64,000 nt of DNA from Pseudomonadota bacterium (GTDB lineage: Bacteria; Myxococcota_A; Polyangia; Polyangiales; Polyangiaceae), in the NCBI GenBank assembly GCA_023402175.1, contig JAEXCN010000143.1, forward strand, positions 1 to 64,000. Direction: 5' to 3'. Both the position numbers and the translations under genes were made by a program. Positions 52,766-61,053 of the stretch are shown here, piece by piece. The notes under the pieces were generated by a model. It saw nothing but the letters and a program-made list of their open reading frames with translations, was not told where the DNA came from and searched no databases. Within the stretch, counting starts at the first letter, position 1; every line of letters begins with the position of its first letter.

Positions 52766-53650
52766 GTGTCGATCGTTCATGACCTTCGGGCTTTGCCGTT
52801 GTTCCAGGGGATCTCCGAGGTTCGCCTCGAGCAGCTCGTCGCGACCTTCCAGCCGGCGACTCACAAGGCAGGCACGGTGCTGTTCCGGCCCGGCGACACA
52901 GCCACGCGCTTCGAGCTCCTGACGAAGGGGCAGGTCACGGTCGAAGAAGAGCGCACGAGCACAGAGGTGCCCGCGGTCCGCTTCGATCTCCGCCCGCTCG
53001 CGCCGCTCGGCGAGCTCGGCGCGCTCACGGGTCTTCCGCGCAGCACGACGGCGACGGCGACGACGGACATCGAGGTCCTTTCCGTCAACGTCAGCGACCT
53101 TCTCGGGTTCTTCGACGCCAACGGCGACATCGGCCTCGCGTTCTACAAGAACCTCCTCGGCCTCGTGAGCGACAAGGTCCGCCGCGACCGCAGCCGCATC
53201 GAGGACATGCGCGGCAACATCGTGCGCACGCAGAAGGCGATGAAGCAGATGCGCGAGATCGTCCTCGCCGCGCCGGAGACGGAGATCTCGAAGCCGATCT
53301 TCGAGACGCTCGACACGCTCATCGAGAAGAACCGCCGCGCGCACTACCGCGTGAACCCGACGACGGCCTATCCGGCGCACGTCCGCCTCGACGACGGCCG
53401 GACCGTGCCGGTCCTCGAGGTCTCCGAAGGCCATGTGAAGGTCGCCGGGACGATGAAGGACCTCACGAAGGATCCGTCGTTCTGGGCAGGGGTCATGATC
53501 GTTCCGACGACCGAGATCCTCCTCAGCGGAAGCGTCGTCCGCGAGGGCGAAGGCGGCGTCGTCGTGAAGCTCGATCCCCCGATCGACGAGTTCAAGGCAA
53601 AGCTCGACGACTACACGACGCGCGTGCAGCTGCTCGATTTCGTCGTCTGA
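52766..53650 (+). CDS. Cyclic-nucleotide-binding domain protein with PilZ-like C-terminal domain
   Basis: The 294-residue protein starts at GTG 52766 with GGAGGG at 52753-52758. Residues about 10-130 form a CRP-type cyclic-nucleotide-binding domain: 'LPLFQGISEVRLEQLVATFQ', 'GTVLFRPGDTATRFELLTKG' and 'PLAPLGELGALTGLPRSTTA'. The GELG...RSTTA cassette resembles the phosphate-binding loop but lacks the usual Arg-Ser-Ala-Ser form. No helix-turn-helix follows. The C-terminal 110 residues ('RRAHYRVNPTTAYPAHVRLD') look like a PilZ domain, with RRxxxR-like basic residues at its start; PilZ domains bind cyclic-di-GMP. It could therefore integrate two nucleotide signals. Confidence 0.82.
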   Translation: MSIVHDLRALPLFQGISEVRLEQLVATFQPATHKAGTVLFRPGDTATRFELLTKGQVTVEEERTSTEVPAVRFDLRPLAPLGELGALTGLPRSTTATATTDIEVLSVNVSDLLGFFDANGDIGLAFYKNLLGLVSDKVRRDRSRIEDMRGNIVRTQKAMKQMREIVLAAPETEISKPIFETLDTLIEKNRRAHYRVNPTTAYPAHVRLDDGRTVPVLEVSEGHVKVAGTMKDLTKDPSFWAGVMIVPTTEILLSGSVVREGEGGVVVKLDPPIDEFKAKLDDYTTRVQLLDFVV

Positions 53651-53692
53651 GCAAGCGCACGCCACGCCTCGAAAGCGTGGTAAGCGTGCGGC

Positions 53693-55069
53693 GTGCCCAC
53701 GCTGCGCTTCGAAGCAGGCACCGTCGCGCTTCTCGGCGTCGAGAAGGACGACTCAGCCCGGTCGTGGACCGTCCCCGACACGTTCACGTGGGACGCGAGG
53801 TCGGCGTGCTTCCGCGCGCCTGCGATCGCCTACGCGCGCATCGTCCTCGCCCTCCGACGGGCCGGCGTCGCCTACGACGACGAGGCGCGCCGGTACGAGG
53901 AGCTCGAGCACGGCGCACGCGTGCATCGCGAGCCGAGGTTCTACCAAACCGAGGCGCTCGAGGCGTGGAAGCGTCAGGGCGCGCGGGGCGTCGTCGTCCT
54001 CCCGACGGGCGCGGGCAAGACGCAGCTCGCGATGATGGCGATCGACGACCGGCGGCGGAGCACGCTCGTCGTCGCGCCGACGCTCGACCTCGTCCGCCAG
54101 TGGTACGACATCCTGAAGGCGACCTTCGGGGTTTCGATCGGCATCGTCGGGGGCGGCGAGCACGACGTGCGGCCTTTGACCGTCACGACGTACGACTCGG
54201 CGTACCTGCACATGGAGCACCTCGGCTCGCGCTTCGGCCTCGTCGTGTTCGACGAGTGTCATCATCTGCCGAGCCCGACCTATGCGCTCGCCGCACGCCT
54301 CGCGATCGCGCCGTTCCGGCTCGGCCTCACCGCCACGCCCGAGCGTGCCGATGGTCTCGACGCTGCCCTCGGCTCGCTGGTCGGGCCTACCGTTTACCGG
54401 CGCGACATCGGCGAGCTCGCAGGCGAGTTCCTGGCCGAATACGACACCGAGCGCGTCGAGGTGGAGCTCTCACCCGAGGAGCGCGAGGAGCACGACGCCG
54501 AGCGGCAGATCTACCGTGACTTCGTCGGCAGGCACGGCATCGTGATGTCGAGCCCGCGCGGCTTCGGTGAGTTCATCATGCGTGCTTCGCGCAACGCCGA
54601 GGGCCGCCGCGCGATGAAGGCGTACCGCCGCCAGCGGGAGCTCGCGTTCGCGGCGACGGCGAAGCTCGCGTATCTCGAGCACCTGCTCTCGGCGCATCGC
54701 CACGATCGCGCGCTCGTCTTCACGCAAGACAACGCGACGGCGCACCTCGTCTCGCGGACGTTCCTCGTCCCGGTGATCACGCATCAGACGAAGGTGACCG
54801 AGCGGAGCGCGATCCTGGCCGGCTTCGCGGCGGGCACGTACGGAGCGGTCGTGACGTCGAAGGTCCTCAACGAAGGCGTCGACGTCCCCGATGCGAACGT
54901 CGCCGTCGTGCTGTCGGGGAGCGGCTCGGTCCGCGAGCACGTGCAGCGGCTCGGACGCATCCTCCGCCAGCGAGAGGGCAAGCGCGCCCTCCTCTACGAG
55001 ATCGTCACTGCGCGAACGACCGAGACTTTCACGAGCGACAGGAGGCGCGAGCACGATGCTTACCGCTGA
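53693..55069 (+). CDS. XPB/Rad25-like superfamily 2 DNA helicase
   Basis: The 458-residue protein starts at GTG 53693. Helicase motifs are in order: the Q-like 'FYQTEALEAW', Walker A 'LPTGAGKT' (103-110), 'VAPTLDLVRQW', DECH (187-190), 'LTATP' (212-216), 'ALVFTQDNATAHL' and motif VI 'QRLGRILRQREGK'. The N-terminal 80 residues resemble the damage-recognition part of archaeal/bacterial XPB. XPB is an ATP-driven 3'-5' helicase that opens DNA around damage. The next gene is its usual partner Bax1 (DUF790), overlapping by 14 bases. Such bacterial pairs are uncommon. Confidence 0.93.
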   Translation: MPTLRFEAGTVALLGVEKDDSARSWTVPDTFTWDARSACFRAPAIAYARIVLALRRAGVAYDDEARRYEELEHGARVHREPRFYQTEALEAWKRQGARGVVVLPTGAGKTQLAMMAIDDRRRSTLVVAPTLDLVRQWYDILKATFGVSIGIVGGGEHDVRPLTVTTYDSAYLHMEHLGSRFGLVVFDECHHLPSPTYALAARLAIAPFRLGLTATPERADGLDAALGSLVGPTVYRRDIGELAGEFLAEYDTERVEVELSPEEREEHDAERQIYRDFVGRHGIVMSSPRGFGEFIMRASRNAEGRRAMKAYRRQRELAFAATAKLAYLEHLLSAHRHDRALVFTQDNATAHLVSRTFLVPVITHQTKVTERSAILAGFAAGTYGAVVTSKVLNEGVDVPDANVAVVLSGSGSVREHVQRLGRILRQREGKRALLYEIVTARTTETFTSDRRREHDAYR

Positions 55070-56363
55070 TCTCGTCGACGCCCGCAAGAAAGGCGGCGAG
55101 CTCGCCATCCGCAGCCTCGATCGAGAAGCGCGTGCCGAGGCGCTCGCGATCGCCTCCGCGATCCTCGACGCAGCGCACGGCCTCGTCGGCCGGAGACGCG
55201 AGGAGCTCGAGGAGGCCTGGGACGCGGCCACAGGCGATCTCGGGGCCAAGCGCTTCAAGCTCGCAGCCGGTCTCCGCAAGCTCGCCGCCGACGCTTGCTC
55301 GTTCGAGGCCGAGATCGATGTCGATCCGATCGAGCTCCGTCGACTCCTCTTCACGCGGGCGAGCGAGGCCCGGCGCGCACACGACGCGAGCGAGCGCTTC
55401 GATCGCGCGGCCGTCGTCGCCGAGACGGCAGAGGCCCTCGGCACGTCTCCCGAGATCGTCGAGCGAGCGATGTTCGCCGATCTCCGGAGCGAGCACGTGC
55501 TCCGTGCGGCTCCGACGCTCGACGCCGAGAGCCTCGTCGACGCGTGGGAGCTCGGGCAGGCGCAGGCGGTCCTCCTCACCGCGGTTCGAATCACGTGCGA
55601 GGTCCGCTCGGCATCGCCGGGGCTGGTCCGTGCATTCTTCGCGAAGCTCAAGTTCCACAAGCTGCTCTTCACGGCGGAGCGGCTCGAAGACGCGAACGAT
55701 CCAGGCTGGAAGGTCGTCATCGACGGGCCGTATTCGATGTTCGATGCCGTGACGAAGTACGGCCTGCGCCTCGCGCTCGCCTTCCCTGCGCTCCGCTCGC
55801 TCGAGCGATGGTCGCTCGTCGCCGACATCAAATGGGGCAAGGCCCGCGAGCCGCTCGTGTTCCGCGCGGAAGGAGCGCCAGCGGTTCGTGCTCGCCGTGG
55901 CGAGCGGCGACGCACGGAGGTGCCCGCGGAGAAGGATCAGGTCCATCTCGCCGACGACGTCCGCGAGCTCCTCGATGGGATCAACGCGCTCGGCGGTGAC
56001 TGCCGAGCACGCCCTGCGAGCGCTCTCTTCGACGTGCCCGGCATCGGCATCTGCATCCCCGACCTCGAGCTGTCGCTCGATGGTGCTCGTGATCCGGTCT
56101 ACGTCGAGGTGCTCGGATACTGGAGCCGCGACGCCGTATTCCGCCGCGCCGAGCTCGCCGAGCGTGGTCTCGACGCGCGTGTCGTCTTCGCCGTGAGCTC
56201 ACGCCTTCGCGTCAGCGCGGAGGTCCTCGACGAGAGCGTCCCGTCGGCGATCTACGTCTACAAGGGAAAGATGAGCCCGCGCGCCGTGCTCGATCACGCG
56301 ACCCGCCTCGCCTCGCGCGGCTCGACGCCCGTCGCGAAGTCACGTTCGCGCACCAAGCCCTAG
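55056..56363 (+). CDS. DUF790 / Bax1-like nuclease, partner of XPB
   Basis: The 435-residue protein starts at ATG 55056 with AGGAGG about ten bases upstream, inside the end of the helicase gene. It begins 'MLTADLVDARKKGGELAIRS', the standard opening of DUF790 proteins. It continues through 'LFTAERLEDANDPGWKVVID' and 'VADIKWGKAREPLVFR' to a C-terminal nuclease-like region ('VFDVPGIGICIPDLELSLDG'-type strand, then 'PVYVEVLGYWSRDAVFRRAE'). The PDxxxExxGYW pattern is the expected PD-(D/E)XK-like site of Bax1. In archaea Bax1 binds XPB and cuts at the edge of the opened bubble, so the pair probably acts in nucleotide excision repair. Confidence 0.9.
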   Translation: MLTADLVDARKKGGELAIRSLDREARAEALAIASAILDAAHGLVGRRREELEEAWDAATGDLGAKRFKLAAGLRKLAADACSFEAEIDVDPIELRRLLFTRASEARRAHDASERFDRAAVVAETAEALGTSPEIVERAMFADLRSEHVLRAAPTLDAESLVDAWELGQAQAVLLTAVRITCEVRSASPGLVRAFFAKLKFHKLLFTAERLEDANDPGWKVVIDGPYSMFDAVTKYGLRLALAFPALRSLERWSLVADIKWGKAREPLVFRAEGAPAVRARRGERRRTEVPAEKDQVHLADDVRELLDGINALGGDCRARPASALFDVPGIGICIPDLELSLDGARDPVYVEVLGYWSRDAVFRRAELAERGLDARVVFAVSSRLRVSAEVLDESVPSAIYVYKGKMSPRAVLDHATRLASRGSTPVAKSRSRTKP

Positions 56364-56369
56364 CGTTGC

Positions 56370-56657
56370 TCACTCCTCGTCCGCAGGATCGTCGGGCGAC
56401 AAGGCTCGCGGGCGCATTCCGCTGCGTGTCCTTCCGATGTCCGCGAGGGTCTGCCCTTCGAGGAGGAGGACGAAGTCGCCGAAACAGATGCCCGCCGCGT
56501 TCAGGACCGTGTTGAGCGACGCCGGCGGAAGCTCGGCGAGCATCGGTACGACGACGGCGCGGTAGCCTCGTCCGAGCACGGTGATGCCGTCGCCGCGGTG
56601 TTGAACAGTGAAGCCGGCGCGCTCCAGCGCTTCGACGCAGTGTTCACCCGAGATCAT
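56370..56657 (-). CDS. HicA-like small protein
   Basis: About 95 residues from ATG 56657 (GTG 56669 is an alternative); the longer frame upstream is a shadow. The fold pattern of HicA mRNA interferases is visible: 'SGEHCVEALERAGFTVQHRG', a central beta-hairpin, and 'AVVVPMLAELPPASLNTVLN' followed by 'AAGI'. The catalytic His expected after the first hairpin (GSHH in classical HicA) is replaced by GDGI, and no HicB partner flanks it. It extends past the HicA core with a C-terminal segment rich in Pro, Asp and Glu. It may be a non-toxic or repurposed relative. It converges with the XPB-Bax1 operon. Confidence 0.68.
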   Translation of the reverse strand: MISGEHCVEALERAGFTVQHRGDGITVLGRGYRAVVVPMLAELPPASLNTVLNAAGICFGDFVLLLEGQTLADIGRTRSGMRPRALSPDDPADEE

Positions 56658-57013
56658 GCGGACCGGCACCACGGCGAGGCCGGAACGTGCAAGCACGCGG
56701 CCATCGGTGGACGACGCATCGATTGCACGTGCGTCAGTCGCGCATGTCGCGTTGCCCGCGGCGACCGGCGGCCGCAACGGCCTCGACGTCAGGCGCTCCG
56801 TCGGGATCCGGCGACGATCGTGCGGCCTTCTCATCGGACAAACCGGCGACCAGATCTCGCGGAGTTCTATCGCTCGAACCGAGACAAAGTTTCCCGCTGG
56901 GACCTCCCCGCGCGTGACGAATCGCCACGCCAGGCCGCGCTCGAGCGACGTGCGGCGGCCGCCTGATCGCATGTCGAGTGGCACGCGATGCGCTGCTCGG
57001 CACGACCGAGCGG
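56658..57013. other. Intergenic region without a recognised gene
   Basis: These 356 bases separate the HicA-like gene from the phosphatidyltransferase on the same strand. Small open frames on both strands have arginine/serine-rich shadow composition and lack ribosome-binding sites. I see nothing assignable. Confidence 0.4.
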
Positions 57014-57784
57014 CTACGACCTTCGCGGCGGCCGACCGAAACGCAGGATGATGCCGAGCCAGCCGCGACCGAGGTAGAGGAAGTTGATCGCGACGTAGAT
57101 CCAGAACATCACGTCGAGCCGACCGACGAGCGCGAAGATCCAGATGTGGCTGGGATAGTGGTTCAGGAAGCGCAGGAACGCGGTCACGAGGCCGCCGACA
57201 CGGCCCACGAGCGACGTCGGTTTCGCCTGCGTGACCGTCTCGTAATGCGCTTCGACCGTCGACTCGCGGCCGCTCACCTCGGGTCGGCGGACGAAGTTCG
57301 TGAGCGACGTCGCCGAAGCGATGATGATCGCGCCGGCGATCGCCGCGAAGAGGAACTCTGGCGCCCCAGGCGCCCACTCCTTGCCGTCGATCCCGAACGC
57401 GCCGACGCGCCAGAAGCGAATCGGGAGCGCGGCGGCGAGGAGGACGGCTTTGATCTCGTCGGTGAAGAAGTCGAAGAGGTGCCCTTCCTTCGACGCGATT
57501 TTCTTGTGCCGCGCGAGCATGCCGTCGACGCAGTCGAGGCAATAAGACAGCTCGAGGACGAGCACCGCGACGAGGCCGCCGCGATAGTCGGGGAGCGCCA
57601 CGAAGAGCGCCATCGCGACGACGAAGATGGCCAGGTTCAGCAGCGTGACCTGGTTCGGCGTGATCGGTGTCTTCGCGAAGATCCCGACGACGAACGCCGC
57701 GATCGGGCGCATCACGTAGATGTTGAAGACGAGGTCGTGCTTCTTGCGCGTTGCGCGGTAGATGTCGATCGCGGTGCCGAACAT
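57014..57784 (-). CDS. CDP-alcohol phosphatidyltransferase
   Basis: The 256-residue membrane protein carries the complete family motif: Asp84, Asp87-Gly88, Ala91-Arg92, Gly101, Asp105 and Asp109 ('DCVDGMLARHKKIASKEG' then 'HLFDFFTD'). These residues bind two metal ions and CDP. Several membrane segments follow ('EFLFAAIAGAIIIASA', 'FWIYVAINFLYLG'). The enzyme transfers a phosphatidyl or phospho-alcohol group from a CDP-activated donor to an alcohol; which product is made cannot be told from sequence. It lies 8 bases downstream of the PARP-finger gene, so the two are probably co-transcribed. Confidence 0.92.
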   Translation of the reverse strand: MFGTAIDIYRATRKKHDLVFNIYVMRPIAAFVVGIFAKTPITPNQVTLLNLAIFVVAMALFVALPDYRGGLVAVLVLELSYCLDCVDGMLARHKKIASKEGHLFDFFTDEIKAVLLAAALPIRFWRVGAFGIDGKEWAPGAPEFLFAAIAGAIIIASATSLTNFVRRPEVSGRESTVEAHYETVTQAKPTSLVGRVGGLVTAFLRFLNHYPSHIWIFALVGRLDVMFWIYVAINFLYLGRGWLGIILRFGRPPRRS

Positions 57785-57792
57785 CGTAGCGG

Positions 57793-58350
57793 TCAGACCT
57801 CGGCGAACAGCTTGTCGAGCTCCTGCTCGGAGAGCTCACGCGTGTTCGTACGGAGAGCCTCGGTGAGGTCGTCGTGCGACATGCCGTTTTGCTCGAGGTA
57901 CGCCGCCGCGCACTTCGGATGCAGGTAGCCGGCGCCCTTCATCACGGACATGCCGCGCTCGATGTCTCGCTCGAAGGCGACGCGGAGCTCGCCTTTCGGG
58001 ATGTTCTCGCCACACCCCTGGCACCGCGCGCGACCCGACGGAGCCTTGTCGGCGTGCGGGTACGGCGGCGGCTTCTTCGCGTCGGCCTCGGCCATGAGGC
58101 GTTCGAGCTCCGTCCGCAGCTCGTCGGGGATGGGGGGCGTGCCGGTGTGCGCGGCGAGCGCGGCGCGCAGCTCGTCGCTCTTCGCGCCGGCGGCGCACGC
58201 CATGTGGTGCCAGCGGTGTGTGGTCTCACCGCCGTCAGCGAACTGATTCTCGACCTCTTCGCCGAACCGGAGCTCGCCCTTGGCGATCGGCTTCCGGCAC
58301 GTCCGGCAGCCGGCGCGTCCCGACTTCGCCTCTTCGATGATGTGAGCCAT
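57793..58350 (-). CDS. Double PARP-type zinc-finger protein
   Basis: The 185-residue protein contains two PARP-type zinc fingers. Finger 1 has Cys15, Cys18, His49 and Cys52 ('SGRAGCRTCRKPIAKGEL' and 'HHMAC'). Finger 2 has Cys110, Cys113, His144 and Cys147 ('SGRARCQGCGENIPKGEL' and 'YLHPKC'). Both have exactly the C-x2-C-x30-H-x2-C spacing that in eukaryotic PARP1 and DNA ligase III recognises DNA nicks. No catalytic domain follows; the C-terminus is a short helix-rich tail. The protein may bind damaged DNA. It sits between ettA and the phosphatidyltransferase gene. Confidence 0.88.
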   Translation of the reverse strand: MAHIIEEAKSGRAGCRTCRKPIAKGELRFGEEVENQFADGGETTHRWHHMACAAGAKSDELRAALAAHTGTPPIPDELRTELERLMAEADAKKPPPYPHADKAPSGRARCQGCGENIPKGELRVAFERDIERGMSVMKGAGYLHPKCAAAYLEQNGMSHDDLTEALRTNTRELSEQELDKLFAEV

Positions 58351-58452
58351 CTGTCGTCCTCACTTCACAAGGAAACCGGCGCGGGATGCGCCAACAGGGT
58401 GATGCACGCCGGCGCGCGCCGCCCGTGAAGGCGCGCGCGCCGACATCAAGAA

Positions 58453-60129
58453 CTACATCGCGCCGAGCTTGCGGAACTTGCCCCTCGGGCCCTTCTCGCC
58501 GTCGTCGCCAAGGCGCTTCTTCCGGTCCTCTTCGTACGCCTGGTAGTTGCCGTCGAAGAAGGTGACCTTCCCGTTGCCCTCGAACGCGAGCATGTGCGTC
58601 GCGATGCGATCGAGGAACCAGCGATCGTGGCTGACGACCACGACGCATCCCGGGAAGCCGAGAAGCGCGCTCTCGAGCGCCTGGAGCGTCTCGACGTCGA
58701 GATCGTTCGTCGGCTCGTCGAGCAGGATCAGGTTGCCGCCCTCCTTGAGCAAGCGTGCAAGATGCACACGATTGCGCTCGCCGCCCGAGAGGTCCTTCAC
58801 CTTCTTCTGCTGGTCGGAGCCCTTGAAGTTGAACCACGAGCAATACGCGCGGCTGTTCACCTCGCGCTTGCCGAGCTCGACCGTCGGGCTGCCACCGCTG
58901 ATGACCTCCCAGACGCTCTTGTCGCCCTGGAGCGCGTCGCGGCTCTGATCGACGTACGAGATCTTCACGGTGTCGCCGATGCGGAGCGTGCCGGTGTCGG
59001 GCTTCTCCTGACCGACGAGCATCTTGAAGAGCGTCGTCTTGCCGGCGCCGTTCGGTCCGATGACGCCGACGATGCCGGCGCGCGGCAACAAGAACGACAG
59101 CCCGTCGAGGAGGACGCGATCGCCGAAGGCCTTCTTCAGGCCGTCGGCCTCGATGACGAGATCGCCGAGGCGCGGCCCCGGCGGCAGCGAGATCTCCGTC
59201 GGATCCGACGACCCGTTCTGCGACTCGGCAAGAAGGGTGTCGTACGCCGCGAGACGTGCCTTGCTCTTCGCCTGCCGCGCGCGGGGTGAAGCGCGGACCC
59301 ATTCGAGCTCTTGCTTCAGCTTGCGCTGGCGAGCCGACTCCTGCTTCTCCTGCTGCGCGAGGCGCGCGGACTTCTGCTCGAGCCAGCCGGAGTAGTTGCC
59401 CTGGAACGGGTAACCCTTTCCGTGGTCGAGCTCGAGGATCCAGCCGGCGACGTTGTCGAGGAAGTAGCGATCGTGCGTCACCGCGACGACCGTGCCGGAG
59501 TACTCCTGGAGGAAGCGCTCGAGCCACGCGACCGACTCGGCGTCGAGGTGGTTCGTCGGCTCGTCGAGCAGGAGCATGTCCGGCCGCGAGAGGAGCAGCC
59601 GGCAGAGCGCGACACGACGCTTCTCACCACCCGAGAGGTGCTTGATCTCGGCGTCGCGCGCGGGGACGCGAAGCGCGTCCATGGCGAGCTCGACGTGACG
59701 GTCGAGGTTCCACGCGTCGGCCGCGTCGAGCTTGTCCTGGAGCGCAGCCTGCTCGTCGAGGAGCGTCTGCATCGCGTCGCCGTCCATCGGCTCGCCGAGC
59801 TTGGTGCTGATCTCCTCGAAGCGCGTGATGAGGTCCTGCGTCTCCTTCACGCCCTCGCTGACGGCATCCCAGACGGTCTTCGCGCTGCCGAGGTCCGGCT
59901 CCTGGGCGAAGTAGCCGATGCGCGTTCCCGGATGCGGCCGGGCCTCGCCGGCGAACTGCGTGTCGACGCGAGCCATGATGCGGAGGAGCGAGCTCTTGCC
60001 CGATCCGTTCGCGCCGATGACCCCGATCTTCGCTCCTGGATAGAACGACAGATGGATGTTCTCGAGGACGCGCTTGTCCGGGGGGTGAACCTTGGTCACC
60101 CCCTGCATGGTGAAGATGAACTCGGGCAT
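58453..60129 (-). CDS. ettA: Energy-dependent translational throttle protein EttA (ABC-F)
   Basis: The 558-residue protein has two ABC ATPase domains without membrane segments. Domain 1 has Walker A 'GANGSGKSS' near 37 and signature 'LSGGEKRRVAL'. Domain 2 has 'GPNGAGKTT' and 'LSGGERNRVHL'. Both Walker B sites are followed by 'DEPTN'. The 'EQKSARLAQQEKQE' linker, the arm-like 'TRFEEISTKLGEP' insert in domain 1 and the length (E. coli EttA is 555) identify EttA rather than Uup or YheS. EttA binds the ribosomal E site and gates the first elongation step according to ATP/ADP ratio. The C-terminus is slightly basic. Confidence 0.96.
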   Translation of the reverse strand: MPEFIFTMQGVTKVHPPDKRVLENIHLSFYPGAKIGVIGANGSGKSSLLRIMARVDTQFAGEARPHPGTRIGYFAQEPDLGSAKTVWDAVSEGVKETQDLITRFEEISTKLGEPMDGDAMQTLLDEQAALQDKLDAADAWNLDRHVELAMDALRVPARDAEIKHLSGGEKRRVALCRLLLSRPDMLLLDEPTNHLDAESVAWLERFLQEYSGTVVAVTHDRYFLDNVAGWILELDHGKGYPFQGNYSGWLEQKSARLAQQEKQESARQRKLKQELEWVRASPRARQAKSKARLAAYDTLLAESQNGSSDPTEISLPPGPRLGDLVIEADGLKKAFGDRVLLDGLSFLLPRAGIVGVIGPNGAGKTTLFKMLVGQEKPDTGTLRIGDTVKISYVDQSRDALQGDKSVWEVISGGSPTVELGKREVNSRAYCSWFNFKGSDQQKKVKDLSGGERNRVHLARLLKEGGNLILLDEPTNDLDVETLQALESALLGFPGCVVVVSHDRWFLDRIATHMLAFEGNGKVTFFDGNYQAYEEDRKKRLGDDGEKGPRGKFRKLGAM

Positions 60130-60205
60130 TACGGGGCGGGGAGTCTACCTCTCTCCGCGCCGGAGTGGGCCTCACAAAGGGCCCATTCGTGAACGGGCTC
60201 GCATG

Positions 60206-60232
60206 GGTGGTCACCACCGAGTGGTCACCACC
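60206..60232. promoter_or_regulatory. Two adjacent GTGGTCACCAC palindromes upstream of ettA
   Basis: GGTGGTCACCACC (60206-60218) is a palindrome around a central C, and GTGGTCACCACC (60221-60232) repeats it after two bases. The pair lies about 77-103 bases upstream of the ettA start. Tandem palindromes in this position often bind regulators; no protein can be named. Confidence 0.35.
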
Positions 60233-60279
60233 AAGAGGAGGTCATGCGCAGTCGAGCCGCTAGCCCTGAGCCCCTGAGC

Positions 60280-60296
60280 CCTGAGCCGTGCTCAGG
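60280..60296 (-). terminator. Hairpin at the end of the IF2-N protein gene
   Basis: CCTGAGC-CGT-GCTCAGG is a perfect seven-base stem overlapping the stop codon of the IF2-N gene, next to further CCCTGAG repeats. There is no T-tract, so intrinsic termination is doubtful. Confidence 0.25.
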
Positions 60297-61053
60297 CGGC
60301 CCGCTTCGTCCGTCCGCCGCCGCCGGTGCGCTTCTTCGTCTTCGATCCCTTCGCCGTGCGCTTCGCCTGCGGTGCGCGGCGTGCGGTGCGCTTCCGAGGC
60401 GCCTTGACCGGCTCCGGCTCCGGCACCTCCTCGACGGCACGACCGAATGCATCGGCCATGATCCGCGCCGTGTCACGCGTGAGGATCGTCGCGGGCGTGA
60501 CCTCGAAGAAGCCACGGCTCACCAGCTCGGCGGCGACCTGAGCGGACGGAAGACCGAGCCGCTTCGCGAGCGTTCCGACGGCGATCGTCGGACCCACCGG
60601 GATCGCCGGACGAACATCGACCGTGGGCGCTTGCGGGGCGGTCGGCTCGTGCGCTGGCGCATCGACGACGTCGTCGTGCGTCGGCCCGCTCGATTCGCGG
60701 ACGGAAGGCGGCAGATCTTGCTCTCGCTCGTCGGCGAAAGCCGCTTCGGCCTCTTCCTGCGCATCCCGCACATCAAGTGCTTCTTCTTCGGACGATCCGC
60801 CCGCTTCTGGGGCGATGATCGACGACGGAGGAGCGCTCTCGTCGTCGGATGCCACGCCCGCCCGCAGGTAACAACCCGAGGCCCGCGCCGATCCTGCGTC
60901 GCTCGGCTCGGGGTCTTCGGGCCTCTCGAGCTTCTGCTGTTTGAGGGCGGCAACGTCGACGACGACGCGTCTTCGCACAACGACGGTCGGACGCAGATGA
61001 TCGAGCACGGTGGTCGGCTCGCGGGACTCGCGATCGCGCATCGGGTAATCCAT
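60292..61053 (-). CDS. Free-standing IF2 N-terminal-domain protein with basic tail
   Basis: The 253-residue protein begins 'MDYPMRDRESREPTTVLDHL'. An acidic, low-complexity region at about 50-140 (Glu/Asp/Ala-rich) precedes one IF2-N-like module. That module is 'GPTIAVGTLAKRLGLPSAQ' then 'VAAELVSRGFFEVTPATILT' then 'RDTARIMADAFG'. This is the helical element found at the N-terminus of bacterial translation factor IF2 ('VGELAKRLGVS...' pattern). The C-terminal 50 residues are very Lys/Arg-rich. No GTPase domain is present. It may bind nucleic acid or the ribosome and lies near ettA, but the connection is inference. Confidence 0.72.
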   Translation of the reverse strand: MDYPMRDRESREPTTVLDHLRPTVVVRRRVVVDVAALKQQKLERPEDPEPSDAGSARASGCYLRAGVASDDESAPPSSIIAPEAGGSSEEEALDVRDAQEEAEAAFADEREQDLPPSVRESSGPTHDDVVDAPAHEPTAPQAPTVDVRPAIPVGPTIAVGTLAKRLGLPSAQVAAELVSRGFFEVTPATILTRDTARIMADAFGRAVEEVPEPEPVKAPRKRTARRAPQAKRTAKGSKTKKRTGGGGRTKRAA

